NCBI RefSeq assembly: GCF_038957035.1
Contig: NZ_CP152412.1
Span: 4,460,501-4,524,500 of the forward strand
Direction: 5' to 3'
DNA: 64,000 bases
From: Bradyrhizobium sp. B097
GTDB taxonomy: Bacteria > Pseudomonadota > Alphaproteobacteria > Rhizobiales > Xanthobacteraceae
Shown: piece after piece, positions 39,900-48,089 of the stretch
How positions within the stretch are numbered: position 1 is the first letter of the stretch
How the letters are laid out: each line of letters starts with the position of its first letter
Translations under genes and position numbers: made by a program
The notes under the pieces: generated by a model
Told to the model about the DNA's origin: nothing
Database searches by the model: none
What the model saw: only the letters and a program-made list of their open reading frames with translations

Positions 39900-41258
39900 T
39901 TAGCGCCCGCCGTCCGGCCCCATCACCAGGTTCGGCAGCCAGGTCGATATCTCCGGGAAGAAGCACAGCATCAGCACGGCGAACATCATCAGCAGCACGA
40001 AGGGCAGCGTGCCCCAGATCACCTCGCTCAGCGGGATGTCGGGCGCGACGTTGCGGATGACGAAGATGTTGAGGCCGACCGGCGGGTGGATCAGGCCCAT
40101 CTCCATCACGATGGTCATGACGACGCCGAACCAGATGATGTCGAACTCGGCGGCGCGGAGCGGCGGCAGGATGATCGGCGCGGTCATCAGGATGATCGAG
40201 ACCGGGGGCAGGAAGAAGCCGAGCACGATCACCATCACGAGGATCGCAAACAAGAGCTCCCAGCGCGGCAGGTGCATGGCGACGATCGCCTCCGCCGCCG
40301 ACTGCGAGATGTGCAAATAGCTCATCACATAGGAATAGAGCAGCGACATGCCGATGATCAGCATCAGCATGGTCGATTCACGAATGGTGGATTTCAGGAT
40401 CGGCGACAGGTCGCTGGGTTTCCACACACTGTAGATCACGGCGATCAGCCCGAGCGCCAGGAGGCCGCCGAGGCCGGCCGTTTCCGACGGCGTGGCGTAG
40501 CCGCCATAGAGCGCGATCATCACGCCGGTGAGCAGCAGCACGAACGGGATCACGCGCGGCAGCGCGCTGAAGCGCTCGGCCATGGTGAATTCGTCGCGCT
40601 GCAGGATCGCGGCATCCTTGCCGGTCGCGTCATAGACGGCGCGGGCCATGGCGTATTCCTTGCGGAAGCGGAACACGGCGTAGACGCCGAACAACGACAC
40701 CAGCAGCAGTCCGGGGCCGATGCCGGCGAGAAACAGCCGTCCGAGCGACTTCTCGGCGGCGACGGCGAACAGGATCATCGTGATCGAGGGCGGCAGCAGG
40801 ATGCCGAGCGTGCCGCCGGCGGCGATGATCCCCGCGGCAAAGCCGCCGGAATAGCCGCGCTTGCGCATCTCGGGGATGCCGGCCGAACCGATCGCCGAGC
40901 AGGTCGCGGGCGAGGAACCGGCCATCGCCGCAAACAGAGCGCAGGCGAACACGTTGGCGACGCCGAGGCCGCCGGGCACACGGTGCAGCCAGGCATGCAG
41001 CGCCGAGTAGAGATCCTGGCCGGCGCGCGATTTGCCGATCGCCGCGCCTTTCAGGATGAACAGCGGGATCGACAGCAGCGTGATCGAGGCCATCTCCTCG
41101 TAGACGTTCTGGGTCACCGTATCGAGCGAGGCCGCCGGCATGTAGATCGCCATGAAGACGACGGCGACCGCACCGAGCGCGAATGCGATCGGCATGCCGG
41201 AGAACATCGCAAACAGGGTGGCAAGCCCGTAGGAGATGCCAATACCAAACACGGTCAT
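39900..41258 (-). CDS. dctM: TRAP transporter large permease subunit
   Basis: A 452-aa membrane protein with about 12-13 helices, the DctM/SiaM large subunit that couples Na+ or H+ import to substrate transfer. GSSPATCSAIGSAGIPEMRK and GYSGGFAAGIIAAGGTLGIL LPPSITMI-like sequence (hairpin regions) are typical DctM signatures, as is IHPPVGLNIFVIRNV near the C-terminus. I chose the ATG at 41258 because it overlaps the stop of dctQ by 4 nt; the open frame further upstream is an artefact of the overlapping gene. Transcribed dctP-dctQ-dctM. Confidence 0.94.
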   Translation of the reverse strand: MTVFGIGISYGLATLFAMFSGMPIAFALGAVAVVFMAIYMPAASLDTVTQNVYEEMASITLLSIPLFILKGAAIGKSRAGQDLYSALHAWLHRVPGGLGVANVFACALFAAMAGSSPATCSAIGSAGIPEMRKRGYSGGFAAGIIAAGGTLGILLPPSITMILFAVAAEKSLGRLFLAGIGPGLLLVSLFGVYAVFRFRKEYAMARAVYDATGKDAAILQRDEFTMAERFSALPRVIPFVLLLTGVMIALYGGYATPSETAGLGGLLALGLIAVIYSVWKPSDLSPILKSTIRESTMLMLIIGMSLLYSYVMSYLHISQSAAEAIVAMHLPRWELLFAILVMVIVLGFFLPPVSIILMTAPIILPPLRAAEFDIIWFGVVMTIVMEMGLIHPPVGLNIFVIRNVAPDIPLSEVIWGTLPFVLLMMFAVLMLCFFPEISTWLPNLVMGPDGGR

Positions 41259-41809
41259 CGGCGCGCGCCACCGGTCAACGGAATGAGGATTTGCAAAAGG
41301 AGCTGCACGCAGAGCAACGTCATGCCCAGCGCCATCAGCCCGTAGGGGATGGCGAGCGGCGGCGACCACATCGAGTTGGACACCTGGCCGTCGACATAGG
41401 CCTCGTGCGCCAGGGTCCAGGACTTCCAGGCGAAGAAGGTGCAGAACGCGAAACTCGCGACGTCGACCAGCCACAGTCTGATGCTGTTGGCGCGCGCCGA
41501 GAGCAGGCCGACGAACGCCTCGATGCTGACATGACCGCGCTGGCTCTGCACATAGGCCGCGGACATGAAGGTGGCGCCGACCAGAAGGAACACGGCGGCC
41601 TCGTCCTGCCAGTAGTTCGGGCTGTGGAACAGGGCGCGGCCGAGCACGCTGTAGCTCAGGATCATGCAGGCCGCGATCAAGGCGAGCGCGGCGAACACCA
41701 CGATGACGTTGTTGCAGACGGACAGCGCCCGCCCGAGCAGCGCCACGGGTGTATGGCCCGTGGCGATGCTTGGGGTTTCGGCTTGATCCGCGGCCGGACC
41801 ATGCATCAT
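41255..41809 (-). CDS. dctQ: TRAP transporter small permease subunit
   Basis: A 184-aa four-helix DctQ subunit. VCNNVIVVFAALALIAACMI is the first helix; the DctQ hallmark YWQDEAAVFLLVGATFMSAA with the conserved polar E follows, then QRGHVSIEAFV. The start at 41809 makes an ATGA overlap with the dctP stop; an immediately adjacent ATG at 41806 would shorten the protein by one residue. The stop overlaps dctM by 4 nt. All three TRAP genes are therefore translationally coupled. Confidence 0.9.
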   Translation of the reverse strand: MMHGPAADQAETPSIATGHTPVALLGRALSVCNNVIVVFAALALIAACMILSYSVLGRALFHSPNYWQDEAAVFLLVGATFMSAAYVQSQRGHVSIEAFVGLLSARANSIRLWLVDVASFAFCTFFAWKSWTLAHEAYVDGQVSNSMWSPPLAIPYGLMALGMTLLCVQLLLQILIPLTGGARR

Positions 41810-42828
41810 GCGGCGACGTCGCTTGCGAGCTTCAGCAGGTTGGCTGATGTCACCGTCTTGGCACCGTAGTCCTTCCAGGCGGTGTCGCGCGCGATGTCGC
41901 GCCACTTGCCGACGATGGCGGCGTCGAGTGCGCTGACCTTGGCGCCGGCCTTCTCATAGACCTTGGTGACTTCGGTATCGTCGTCCTGCGCCCCCTTGCG
42001 GCCGAACGCCTCGAGCTCGGCGCCGACGGCGAGGATGATGTCCTGCTGGTTCTTCGGCAGCTTGTCGAAGATCGCCTTCGACATCATCAGCGGCTCCAGC
42101 ATGAACCAGTAAGAGGCGCCGGCGCCCGAGGTCAGCGACTTCGCGACCTCCTCGAGGCGGAACGAGATCAGGCTGGTGGAGGAGGTGATGCCGGCATCGC
42201 AGGCGCCGGTCTGCATCGCCGCGTAGATCTCGTTGGACGGCACCGACAGCACGGCGGCGCCGGCGGTCTGCAGCACCATGTCCATCTCGCGCGAGCCGCC
42301 TCGCACCTTGAGGCCCTTGGCGTCTTCGGGCGCCACGATCGCCTTGGAGCGGCTGGCGACGCCGCCGGCCTGCCAGACCCAGGAGATCAGCAGAATGCCC
42401 TTGTCGGCGAGGAAGTCGCTGAGCGCCTTGCCGACCGGCTCCTTCTTCCAGCGCAGGCCCTGGTCGTAGGTGGTGACCAGGCCCGGCATCAGGCCGATAT
42501 TGGTCTCCGGCAACTCGCCGCCGGCATAGGGCATCGGATAGAGGCTGAGATCGAGCGCGCCCTTGCGCATCGCCGAGAACTGCGCGTTGGTCTTGATCAG
42601 CGAGGAGTTCGGATAGACCTCGGCAGCGAGGTCGCCGCCCGAGCGCTTGGCGACCTCGGCCGCGAACATCCGGCACAGCCTGTCGCGGAAATCGCCCTTG
42701 TCGATGGTGCCGCCGGGGAACTGATGCGAGATCTTCAGCGTGGTCGCGGCATGCGCAGTCCCGACACCCATCCGCAGGGCGGCGGGGGCGGCGAGGGCGG
42801 AAGCGAGGACGTGGCGACGTGTGAGCAT
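41806..42828 (-). CDS. dctP: TRAP transporter solute-binding protein
   Basis: Periplasmic DctP-family receptor of 340 aa, first in the TRAP operon. The N-terminus MLTRRHVLASALAAPAALRM with a twin-arginine-free export signal ends near AHA-AT. The mature part shows TTLKISHQFPGGTIDKGDFR, GGDLAAEVYPNSSLIKTNAQ, AMRKGALDLSLYPMPYAGGE and KGLKVRGGSREMDMVLQTAG; Arg in KVRGG is the canonical carboxylate-binding position. The ligand is probably an organic acid. The upstream DNA (42829-43173) is non-coding. Confidence 0.93.
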   Translation of the reverse strand: MLTRRHVLASALAAPAALRMGVGTAHAATTLKISHQFPGGTIDKGDFRDRLCRMFAAEVAKRSGGDLAAEVYPNSSLIKTNAQFSAMRKGALDLSLYPMPYAGGELPETNIGLMPGLVTTYDQGLRWKKEPVGKALSDFLADKGILLISWVWQAGGVASRSKAIVAPEDAKGLKVRGGSREMDMVLQTAGAAVLSVPSNEIYAAMQTGACDAGITSSTSLISFRLEEVAKSLTSGAGASYWFMLEPLMMSKAIFDKLPKNQQDIILAVGAELEAFGRKGAQDDDTEVTKVYEKAGAKVSALDAAIVGKWRDIARDTAWKDYGAKTVTSANLLKLASDVAA

Positions 42829-43173
42829 GGTTCTTCCCCTGAAGAGCTTCTTGAGCGGCTGTTAGGCTGGCGCGGAGCTTTAGCTTAGCCGGTCTTCGCG
42901 CGAAACTTCTCTCATCTGATAGTTCGAGGCGCCCTGATAGTGCGGGCCGATATCAGGCCGCAAGTCGTCAGGCCGCAAGTCTTGCCGTTGCTGCGGCGCA
43001 CACAGCGTGCCGACGCAGCGTTGCCAGTCGACCCTCGCACGACGAACCGTCGAGCGTACGCCGGCACGCTTCAAGAATTTGTTATTGAAGGTAACAACCG
43101 GCCGCGCAAGTGCGTCGAGGAGAGAGCGGCAAGTCGTCGCGCTCACATTTGACCACACAAGGGATCACTCATC
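42829..43173. other. 345-bp intergenic region with a short tandem repeat
   Basis: Separates divergent dctP and the MxKDx gene and should carry both promoters. A 15-nt unit, tcaggccgcaagtcg, occurs twice in tandem at 42953-42982 with one mismatch. Otherwise no ORF with protein character and no strong hairpin is seen. Confidence 0.45.
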
Positions 43174-43422
43174 ATGACCACCAAGACCCGCCTCGGCCTT
43201 TCCGCCGCGTTGCTCTCGTTCAGCCTTGCGCTCGCCCCCGCCGCCTTCGCTCAGGACAAGATGGGCAAGGACGACGCGATGAAGAAGGAAGGCACGATGT
43301 CCAAGGATGCGATGTCCAAGGATGCCATGAAGAAGGACGATGGCATGATGAAGAAGGACGACGCCATGAAGAAGGACGGCGGCGCGATGATGAAGAAAGA
43401 CGACGGCATGAAGAAGAACTGA
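43174..43422 (+). CDS. Pentapeptide MxKDx-repeat secreted protein
   Basis: An 82-aa protein with a Sec signal peptide (residues 1-26, SAALLSFSLALAPAAFA) and a mature part made almost wholly of Met-x-Lys-Asp/Lys units: KMGKDDAMKKEG, MSKDAMSKDAMKKDDGMMKK and so on to the end. This fits the penta_MxKDx family of small exported proteins of unknown function. The mature protein is strikingly rich in Met, Lys and Asp and lacks any hydrophobic core, so it should be disordered. Convergent with the DUF6481 gene; a hairpin lies between them. Confidence 0.85.
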   Translation: MTTKTRLGLSAALLSFSLALAPAAFAQDKMGKDDAMKKEGTMSKDAMSKDAMKKDDGMMKKDDAMKKDGGAMMKKDDGMKKN

Positions 43423-43447
43423 CCGCCGCCACCGCTCATCGTTCACG

Positions 43448-43468
43448 GGCCCGCCGTCGTGGCGGGCC
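43448..43468. terminator. Hairpin between convergent genes
   Basis: ggcccgcc (43448-43455) and ggcgggcc (43461-43468) with loop gtcgt. There is no T-run, but it is centrally placed between the stops of the MxKDx and DUF6481 genes, so it could serve both strands. Confidence 0.45.
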
Positions 43469-43478
43469 TGGTTACGCC

Positions 43479-43835
43479 TCAGCGCTTCTTCTTGCCGCGC
43501 TCCTTGCGCGCCGCGTAGCGGGCGTCACGCTTGGCCTTCTGCTCGGCCTCGAGCGCAGCCAGTCGTGCGGTTTCCTCTTCCTTCTCCCGCGCAATGCGGA
43601 TGGCCTCGGCTGCGGCGGCCTCTTCCTCGCGACGCTTCCGTTCGGCCTTCTCGATTTCACGGGCTTCCCTGGCCTTGGCGCGGCGTTCGGCGATAGCCGC
43701 GCGCTCCTCGGCCCGTGCCTTCACGGTCGGATCGTCAGCGCCCGGCTGGGTGCGAAACTTGTTGAGGAGGTTTTGCCGCGCCTGCAGGGCCGCTTTCTGG
43801 CGGTCGGCAAAACCCGGTTCCTTGAAGCCACTCAT
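43479..43835 (-). CDS. DUF6481 family protein (highly charged coiled coil)
   Basis: A 118-aa protein that is almost entirely Ala/Arg/Glu/Lys, with long helical heptads (ERAAIAERRAKAREAREIEK, RKRREEEAAAAEAIRIAREK), beginning MSGFKEPGFADRQKAALQAR. This start and length match the DUF6481 family of alphaproteobacteria. Predicted cytosolic and rod-like; function unknown. About half of the residues are charged. No operon partner. Confidence 0.8.
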   Translation of the reverse strand: MSGFKEPGFADRQKAALQARQNLLNKFRTQPGADDPTVKARAEERAAIAERRAKAREAREIEKAERKRREEEAAAAEAIRIAREKEEETARLAALEAEQKAKRDARYAARKERGKKKR

Positions 43836-44038
43836 AGAGGAAGCCTGCTGCTTTCTGTTCGTTGATGGATGGGGTTCGGTCGGCGTTCAATAAGTGAATG
43901 GCGGCGAAAAGGCCAGCGGTGAACGAGGGGCTGTGGAGCAAAGGAGATATGAGCGGACCGCAAATGGCCGACGGCGGTGTTTGCACCCGGCTTTCGGCCG
44001 GCGTGGTGAGTGGTTGGTCACCGAACCCGCCGACAGGC

Positions 44039-44275
44039 CTATCCGCGTTGAAACTGCTCGCGCCGGCCGTTGCCGAGCACCTTGGCGACTGTCTCGGCGG
44101 TCATCGCGCTCCGGTCCGAGGCGCGCTGCGCTTCCAGCCTGTCGCGCGCCTTTTCGGTGATCAGGAGGCTGATCAGCCGCAGTCTGCTGGATTCGTCGAC
44201 AGCTTCCGAGAGCAGCTGCCTGTAACGCTGATAATCGTAACTCGCTTCTTGTTCGCTCACCGGCACGCCCCGCAC
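44039..44275 (-). CDS. Small hypothetical protein (78 aa)
   Basis: Sequence MRGVPVSEQEASYDYQRYRQ, then ESSRLRLISLLITEKARDRL and AMTAETVAKVLGNGRREQ. Predicted all-helical and cytosolic. The start could also be the GTG seven codons later (SEQEASYDYQRY), which would remove the odd RGVP segment. No family is recognised, but the sequence looks protein-like and its codon use matches its neighbours'. Confidence 0.6.
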   Translation of the reverse strand: MRGVPVSEQEASYDYQRYRQLLSEAVDESSRLRLISLLITEKARDRLEAQRASDRSAMTAETVAKVLGNGRREQFQRG

Positions 44276-44445
44276 ACGCGCTCAACTCAGCGGGCAGTTT
44301 TTCCCGAGTCGCGCCAGCCCGCAATTGAATTGCAGGGCCGATCGCTGCCGGCGCGCATTTCATTGTGCGACTGTTGCAGAATTGATCGCACGCAACCGTG
44401 CAAACGGTCATGATGCGGCGATGGCAAAAGGGAACCGAAGCGGCC

Positions 44446-44622
44446 ATGAGCGAATCCGAAGACGGAGGTAACCGCCGCGGGGCGCTGATCGGACTGCTGG
44501 TCGCGGTGGTCATGCTCGCGGTCGGTCTCTGGCTTGCGCATGACCTGACGGCGGCGAGCAAGATGCAGGACTGCCTGATGTCGGGCCGGACCAACTGTAA
44601 TGTGATCGAGCCGGCGCGCTGA
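44446..44622 (+). CDS. Single-pass membrane hypothetical protein (58 aa)
   Basis: MSESEDGGNRRGALIGLLVA followed by VVMLAVGLWLAHDLTAASKM and a short tail with C-x6-C (QDCLMSGRTNCNVIEPAR). One transmembrane helix (about 13-33) and a periplasmic tail with two cysteines that could form a disulfide. An earlier ATG at 44398 is in frame but less likely. Function unknown. Confidence 0.65.
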   Translation: MSESEDGGNRRGALIGLLVAVVMLAVGLWLAHDLTAASKMQDCLMSGRTNCNVIEPAR

Positions 44623-44762
44623 TCCTGCCTTGCGGCAGTGCAATATCGCTCCCACATCAAGCCCAAAGATTCGGGCTGAACTGTTTGGTCCCGGTTGTGA
44701 TTCCGGTCACACGCGGACAGGCGGGCTGCCTCGACTCCCAGAGATCGGCGGGAACCAAGGCC

Positions 44763-45068
44763 ATGATGTCCAAGCTGTGGTCCGGAACGGGCGCGGCACT
44801 GGCTGCCGCAGCCGCGGTGGGTGCCGTTTTGGTAGCGTATCTATCCCTGACGCTGGCGTCGCCAGAACCGGTGTCGAGCGCAGCGCTCGGGCCGGCCTGG
44901 CAATGCAGCCGGGTGGCTTTTGTGCTGACCACCTGCACGCGGGCGGGCGAGGATGAACAAGAGGCCAGAGCTGAGCGCGAGGTGAAGGCTGAGCCCGAGG
45001 TCAAGACCGAGGGCGAGGTCAAGGCGATCCCGGTGCGGGCCAAGGACGATTGTCCGCCGGAACCCTAG
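44763..45068 (+). CDS. Single-pass hypothetical protein with Glu/Lys-rich tail
   Basis: About 101 residues starting MMSKLWSGTGAALAAAAAVG AVLVAYLSLTLAS-like, giving one N-terminal transmembrane or signal segment. The middle has two cysteines (WQCSRVAFVLTTCTRAG), and the C-terminus repeats charged blocks (EDEQEARAEREVKAEPEVKT, EGEVKAIPVRAKDDCPPEP). The repetitive EV-K-x-E pattern suggests a flexible spacer. No family recognised. Preceded by ccaaggc without a clear Shine-Dalgarno. Confidence 0.6.
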   Translation: MMSKLWSGTGAALAAAAAVGAVLVAYLSLTLASPEPVSSAALGPAWQCSRVAFVLTTCTRAGEDEQEARAEREVKAEPEVKTEGEVKAIPVRAKDDCPPEP

Positions 45069-45158
45069 ATCTGACGCGCCGTCGTTAGCGGAGTTCGGTG
45101 GCCACTTCGCTCAAACGCGCTCTGGCCGGCCGGGCTGCGGCCGCGGCCGTATTTCAAA

Positions 45159-45335
45159 CTATTTCTTTGTGGCACCACGCGGCTTGATGGAGAGGCCAAG
45201 GCGCATCGCCATCTTCTTGATGCGCTCCGGCGAACGGCCGGTCGCCTTCACGACCTCCTCGAGCGACTTGGAGGAGCGCGCCAATTCCATCAGTCGTCGG
45301 TCCTCCTTGAACGACCACCGCGGCTTTCGGGCCAT
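45159..45335 (-). CDS. Small Myb/SANT-like helix-turn-helix protein
   Basis: A 58-aa basic protein, MARKPRWSFKEDRRLMELAR, then SLEEVVKATGRSPERIKKMA and LGLSIKPRGATKK. W-x-F/K-E-D-x-x-L and the following R-S-P-E-x-I-K-K-x-A helix resemble a short Myb/SANT or sigma-4-like DNA-binding fold, common as orphan proteins in Bradyrhizobium. The start at 45335 is chosen because the preceding HKDTNK residues do not look like the family; the frame is open to 45356. DNA binding is inferred. Confidence 0.6.
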   Translation of the reverse strand: MARKPRWSFKEDRRLMELARSSKSLEEVVKATGRSPERIKKMAMRLGLSIKPRGATKK

Positions 45336-45543
45336 CTTGTTGGTATCCTTGTGCATTGCTGGGCAACAAAGCCGCCAGGCGGGGTCGCCTGACGGCCTTG
45401 CCGGTGTGGGCCCGGACCTTGGGGAAATGTCCGGTGGATAAGCAATACTGCTTCCGGATCAGGTCGCAATTGAAACCGGAATTTAACCTAACCTATCAAG
45501 GTTACTTGCAAGGATACTTGGATAGAGCGTGGCAGGAGGCCTT

Positions 45544-45759
45544 ATGCGCAAGGTCGCCATTTTGAGTGCCGCAGCATTTTTACTGTCCGGTTGCTGGTCC
45601 GACCCGGAGGTCACGGGATCGACCAACAGCTGCGCGGCCAATCTTTACAGCCAGTACAATCCCAAGGTCATGGATCAGTGCGTCAACGCCTGCATCAAGT
45701 GTGACCATGGCAACGTCACGACCTGCACGACCTCCTGTACGCTGAAGGGCGCGCGGTAA
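45544..45759 (+). CDS. Small lipoprotein with six cysteines in the mature part
   Basis: A 71-aa protein with a lipoprotein signal, MRKVAILSAAAFLLSGCWSD (lipobox LSGC, so Cys17 would be acylated). Its mature domain has six cysteines (SCAANLYSQYNPKVMDQCVN, ACIKCDHGNVTTCTTSCTLK). The ATG at 45544 is preceded by an excellent Shine-Dalgarno, aggagg, 6 nt upstream. Predicted outer-membrane or periplasm-facing; disulfide-stabilised. Function unknown. Family not recognised, but the gene is clearly real. Confidence 0.8.
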   Translation: MRKVAILSAAAFLLSGCWSDPEVTGSTNSCAANLYSQYNPKVMDQCVNACIKCDHGNVTTCTTSCTLKGAR

Positions 45760-45935
45760 CCGATCCGCGCACGCACTGACGCGGACAGGGCCCGGCGGTC
45801 GCATGCGCGCGCGTTCGCGTGATCGCGTGGCGGCGCGATATTGGCGCGCCTTGCGCGGCGTCATGAACGCCGTTATCGCGTCTGTTCGGCGGCGCCATCG
45901 CCGAGCCGGAAACCAAAAGCGTGGAACAGAGCGCG

Positions 45936-46850
45936 ATGAGCGGGCCTTCCTATGTCGCGGTCGATTGGGGCACCAGCAGCTTCCGGCTCTGGCTGATGAG
46001 CGCTGGCGGCGAGGTGTTCGGCGAACGGCGCAGCGACGAGGGCATGATGGCGGCCGCCAGGGCCGGCTTTGCGTCGGTGCTGCAATCGCATCTCGACGCG
46101 CTGGGCGCGGCGGCCAATCTGCCGGTCGTGATCTGCGGCATGGCCGGCGCGCGGCAGGGCTGGGTCGAGGCCGGCTATGTCGACATACCGGCGCATCTCT
46201 CCGCTATCCTCAAAGGCGCCGTCGTGGTCAGGGGGCAGCCGCGCGATATCCGCATCCTGCCCGGGATTGCGCAGCGCGATGCTGCGGCACCCGATGTGAT
46301 GCGTGGCGAGGAAACCCAGTTGCTGGGCGCGCTCGGTCTGGATGCGCCGGGTGAGGCCCTCGTTTGCATGCCGGGAACCCATTCCAAATGGGTGCGCCTG
46401 CGCGGTGGAGCGGTCGAGCGCTTTGCGACCTTCATGACCGGCGAGTTGTTCAGCGCAGTTGCGCGCGACACCATTCTGTCCCATGCCGTCGCCGGTGCGG
46501 AAAAGGCCGTTGATGCCGATGCGTTCCGCTCGGCCGTCGTCGAGGCGTTCGCAGCGCCGGCGCTTTCTGCCAATTTGCTGTTTCGGGTGCGATCCCGGCA
46601 GTTGCTGTTCGGCGGCAGCGCGCAGGCGGCCCGTGAGACGATCTCCGGCACGTTGATCGGTGCCGAGCTGGCGGCCGGCCTTGCCGAGCTGGAGCGAGCA
46701 ACGCCGGTGACGCTGATTGCATCGGGCCGGCTGCAACGGCTCTATCGGATCGCGCTCGAAAGCCTTTCGATTCCGCTCAACGTGATGGATGCGGAAGAGG
46801 CGGTTCGCCGTGGCCTCGCCGGCGCCGCGGCGGCGATCTGGAACAATTGA
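45936..46850 (+). CDS. dgoK: 2-dehydro-3-deoxygalactonokinase
   Basis: Phosphorylates 2-keto-3-deoxygalactonate in the De Ley-Doudoroff pathway. The 304-aa product begins MSGPSYVAVDWGTSSFRLWL, the family's ATP-binding N-terminus, and contains VVICGMAGARQGWVEAGYVD, MRGEETQLLGALGLDAPGEA, LVCMPGTHSKWVRLRGGAVE and FATFMTGELFSAVARDTILS. An in-frame GTG at 45921 is an alternative start. dgoA follows 11 nt downstream. The pair acts sequentially (kinase, then aldolase). No dehydratase or transporter for galactonate is directly adjacent. Confidence 0.93.
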   Translation: MSGPSYVAVDWGTSSFRLWLMSAGGEVFGERRSDEGMMAAARAGFASVLQSHLDALGAAANLPVVICGMAGARQGWVEAGYVDIPAHLSAILKGAVVVRGQPRDIRILPGIAQRDAAAPDVMRGEETQLLGALGLDAPGEALVCMPGTHSKWVRLRGGAVERFATFMTGELFSAVARDTILSHAVAGAEKAVDADAFRSAVVEAFAAPALSANLLFRVRSRQLLFGGSAQAARETISGTLIGAELAAGLAELERATPVTLIASGRLQRLYRIALESLSIPLNVMDAEEAVRRGLAGAAAAIWNN

Positions 46851-46861
46851 GGGATCAACGC

Positions 46862-47497
46862 ATGAGCATTCAGTTTCCGCCGATGAAGCGTCCGCTGGTT
46901 GCAATCCTGCGCGGCGTCCAGCCGGACGAGGCCTTGGGCATCGTGAGCGTGCTGCTCGAGGCTGATATGACCGCGATCGAGATTCCGCTGAACTCCCCCG
47001 AGCCGTTCCGTTCGATCGAGATTGCGGCGAAGCGGGCGCCCGCTGATGTTCTGATCGGCGCCGGCACGGTGCTGACCGCGGCAGACGTCGATCGTCTCCA
47101 TGACGCCGGCGGGCGCCTCATGGTGTCGCCGAACGTCGATGTCGACGTGCTGGCGCGCGCCCGGCACCACGCGATGATCACGATGCCCGGTGTGTTCTCG
47201 CCGACGGAAGCGCTGCTCGCCGCACGCGCGGGCGCCTCGAGCCTGAAGTTCTTTCCGGCAAGCGTGCTCGGCGCTTCCGGCATCTCGGCGATCCGCGCCG
47301 TGCTGCCGCGGGATGTGATGCTCGCCGCCGTCGGCGGCGTCTCGGACCAGAATTTCGCGGAGTATGTGAAGGCGGGCATTCGCGCCTTCGGTTTCGGCAG
47401 CAGCCTCTACAAGCCGGGCATGACGGCCGCGGATGTTGCGGTCCGCGCAAAGGTGACAATCGAGGCGTATGACAGGGCCGTGCAGGGCGCGAGCTAG
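46862..47497 (+). CDS. dgoA: 2-dehydro-3-deoxy-6-phosphogalactonate aldolase
   Basis: Cleaves KDGal-6-phosphate to pyruvate and glyceraldehyde 3-phosphate. The 211-aa TIM-barrel class I aldolase has LVAILRGVQPDEALGIVSVL, MTAIEIPLNSPEPFRSI (with the Glu of the KDPG/KDPGal family), VLIGAGTVLTAADVDRLHDA, and the Schiff-base lysine in SLKFFPASVLG. The start at 46862 is 11 nt after the dgoK stop. Length is as usual for the family. Confidence 0.95.
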   Translation: MSIQFPPMKRPLVAILRGVQPDEALGIVSVLLEADMTAIEIPLNSPEPFRSIEIAAKRAPADVLIGAGTVLTAADVDRLHDAGGRLMVSPNVDVDVLARARHHAMITMPGVFSPTEALLAARAGASSLKFFPASVLGASGISAIRAVLPRDVMLAAVGGVSDQNFAEYVKAGIRAFGFGSSLYKPGMTAADVAVRAKVTIEAYDRAVQGAS

Positions 47498-47524
47498 GCC
47501 CGGTCCGTAATTCCTGACCGCGGG

Positions 47525-47830
47525 CTAGTCGTCGCGCTTTCCGCCGTCGATCACCCTGAATAGCGGGGCTGCCTCGCGAGGATTCTCCAGCAGCTCTTCG
47601 ACCATGGCGATCGCGGCCGCAACGTATTTCCCGGTCGCGACGTCCAGCGGCCGTTCCGCTTCGTCTGCCAGCGCGAGCTTGGCGCCTTCGAGCAGTTTGC
47701 GGGTGCGGATGGCGGACTCGTCGCCGGAGGTCAGCGCGGCGCGCGCGATCGATCGCAGCACGAACAGCTCGCCCTCCAGCCGCAGCAGGCGGTCGTTCAG
47801 CTTGCTCAGCACAGTATTCAGGTTCCGCAT
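47525..47830 (-). CDS. Hypothetical helical protein (101 aa)
   Basis: MRNLNTVLSKLNDRLLRLEG followed by ELFVLRSIARAALTSGDESA and ATGKYVAAAIAMVEELLENP, ending APLFRVIDGGKRDD. All-helical, cytosolic. An upstream ATG at 47908 adds residues that do not fit. Convergent with dgoA across 27 nt. No family recognised; the composition and length are credible for a gene. Confidence 0.6.
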   Translation of the reverse strand: MRNLNTVLSKLNDRLLRLEGELFVLRSIARAALTSGDESAIRTRKLLEGAKLALADEAERPLDVATGKYVAAAIAMVEELLENPREAAPLFRVIDGGKRDD

Positions 47831-48089
47831 GTCGTCCTCTCCGGGCGTTGGACCCGTCTTCCATACACGGTCATTCCTGACGAAATTCTTGTGCCGGCCA
47901 CACACCATTTGGTTTGTTGAACGGCGTCGCCGGCCACCTCATGTTCCCGGCGGCTCTGGCAGGCGCTGTCGTCCGGCGGAGCGGTTTGTGGATCACGGCG
48001 AATAGCCCTAGTAGAGTGTCCGCGGTCAGGCGCCCCGGCCGGGCGCCGTGGGCGCATCCGCTTCATTTAGGAACGACGAAGGAACGCAT

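Noticed and set aside
42953..42982. Two tandem 15-nt units upstream of dctP considered as an operator
   Set aside because: They are direct repeats without dyad symmetry, and no regulator gene is adjacent; noted only as an intergenic oddity.
45085..45130. Short sequence resembling the end of repeat family E (ttcgctcaaacgcgctctgg)
   Set aside because: Too short and lacks the palindromic modules, so I could not call it a copy.
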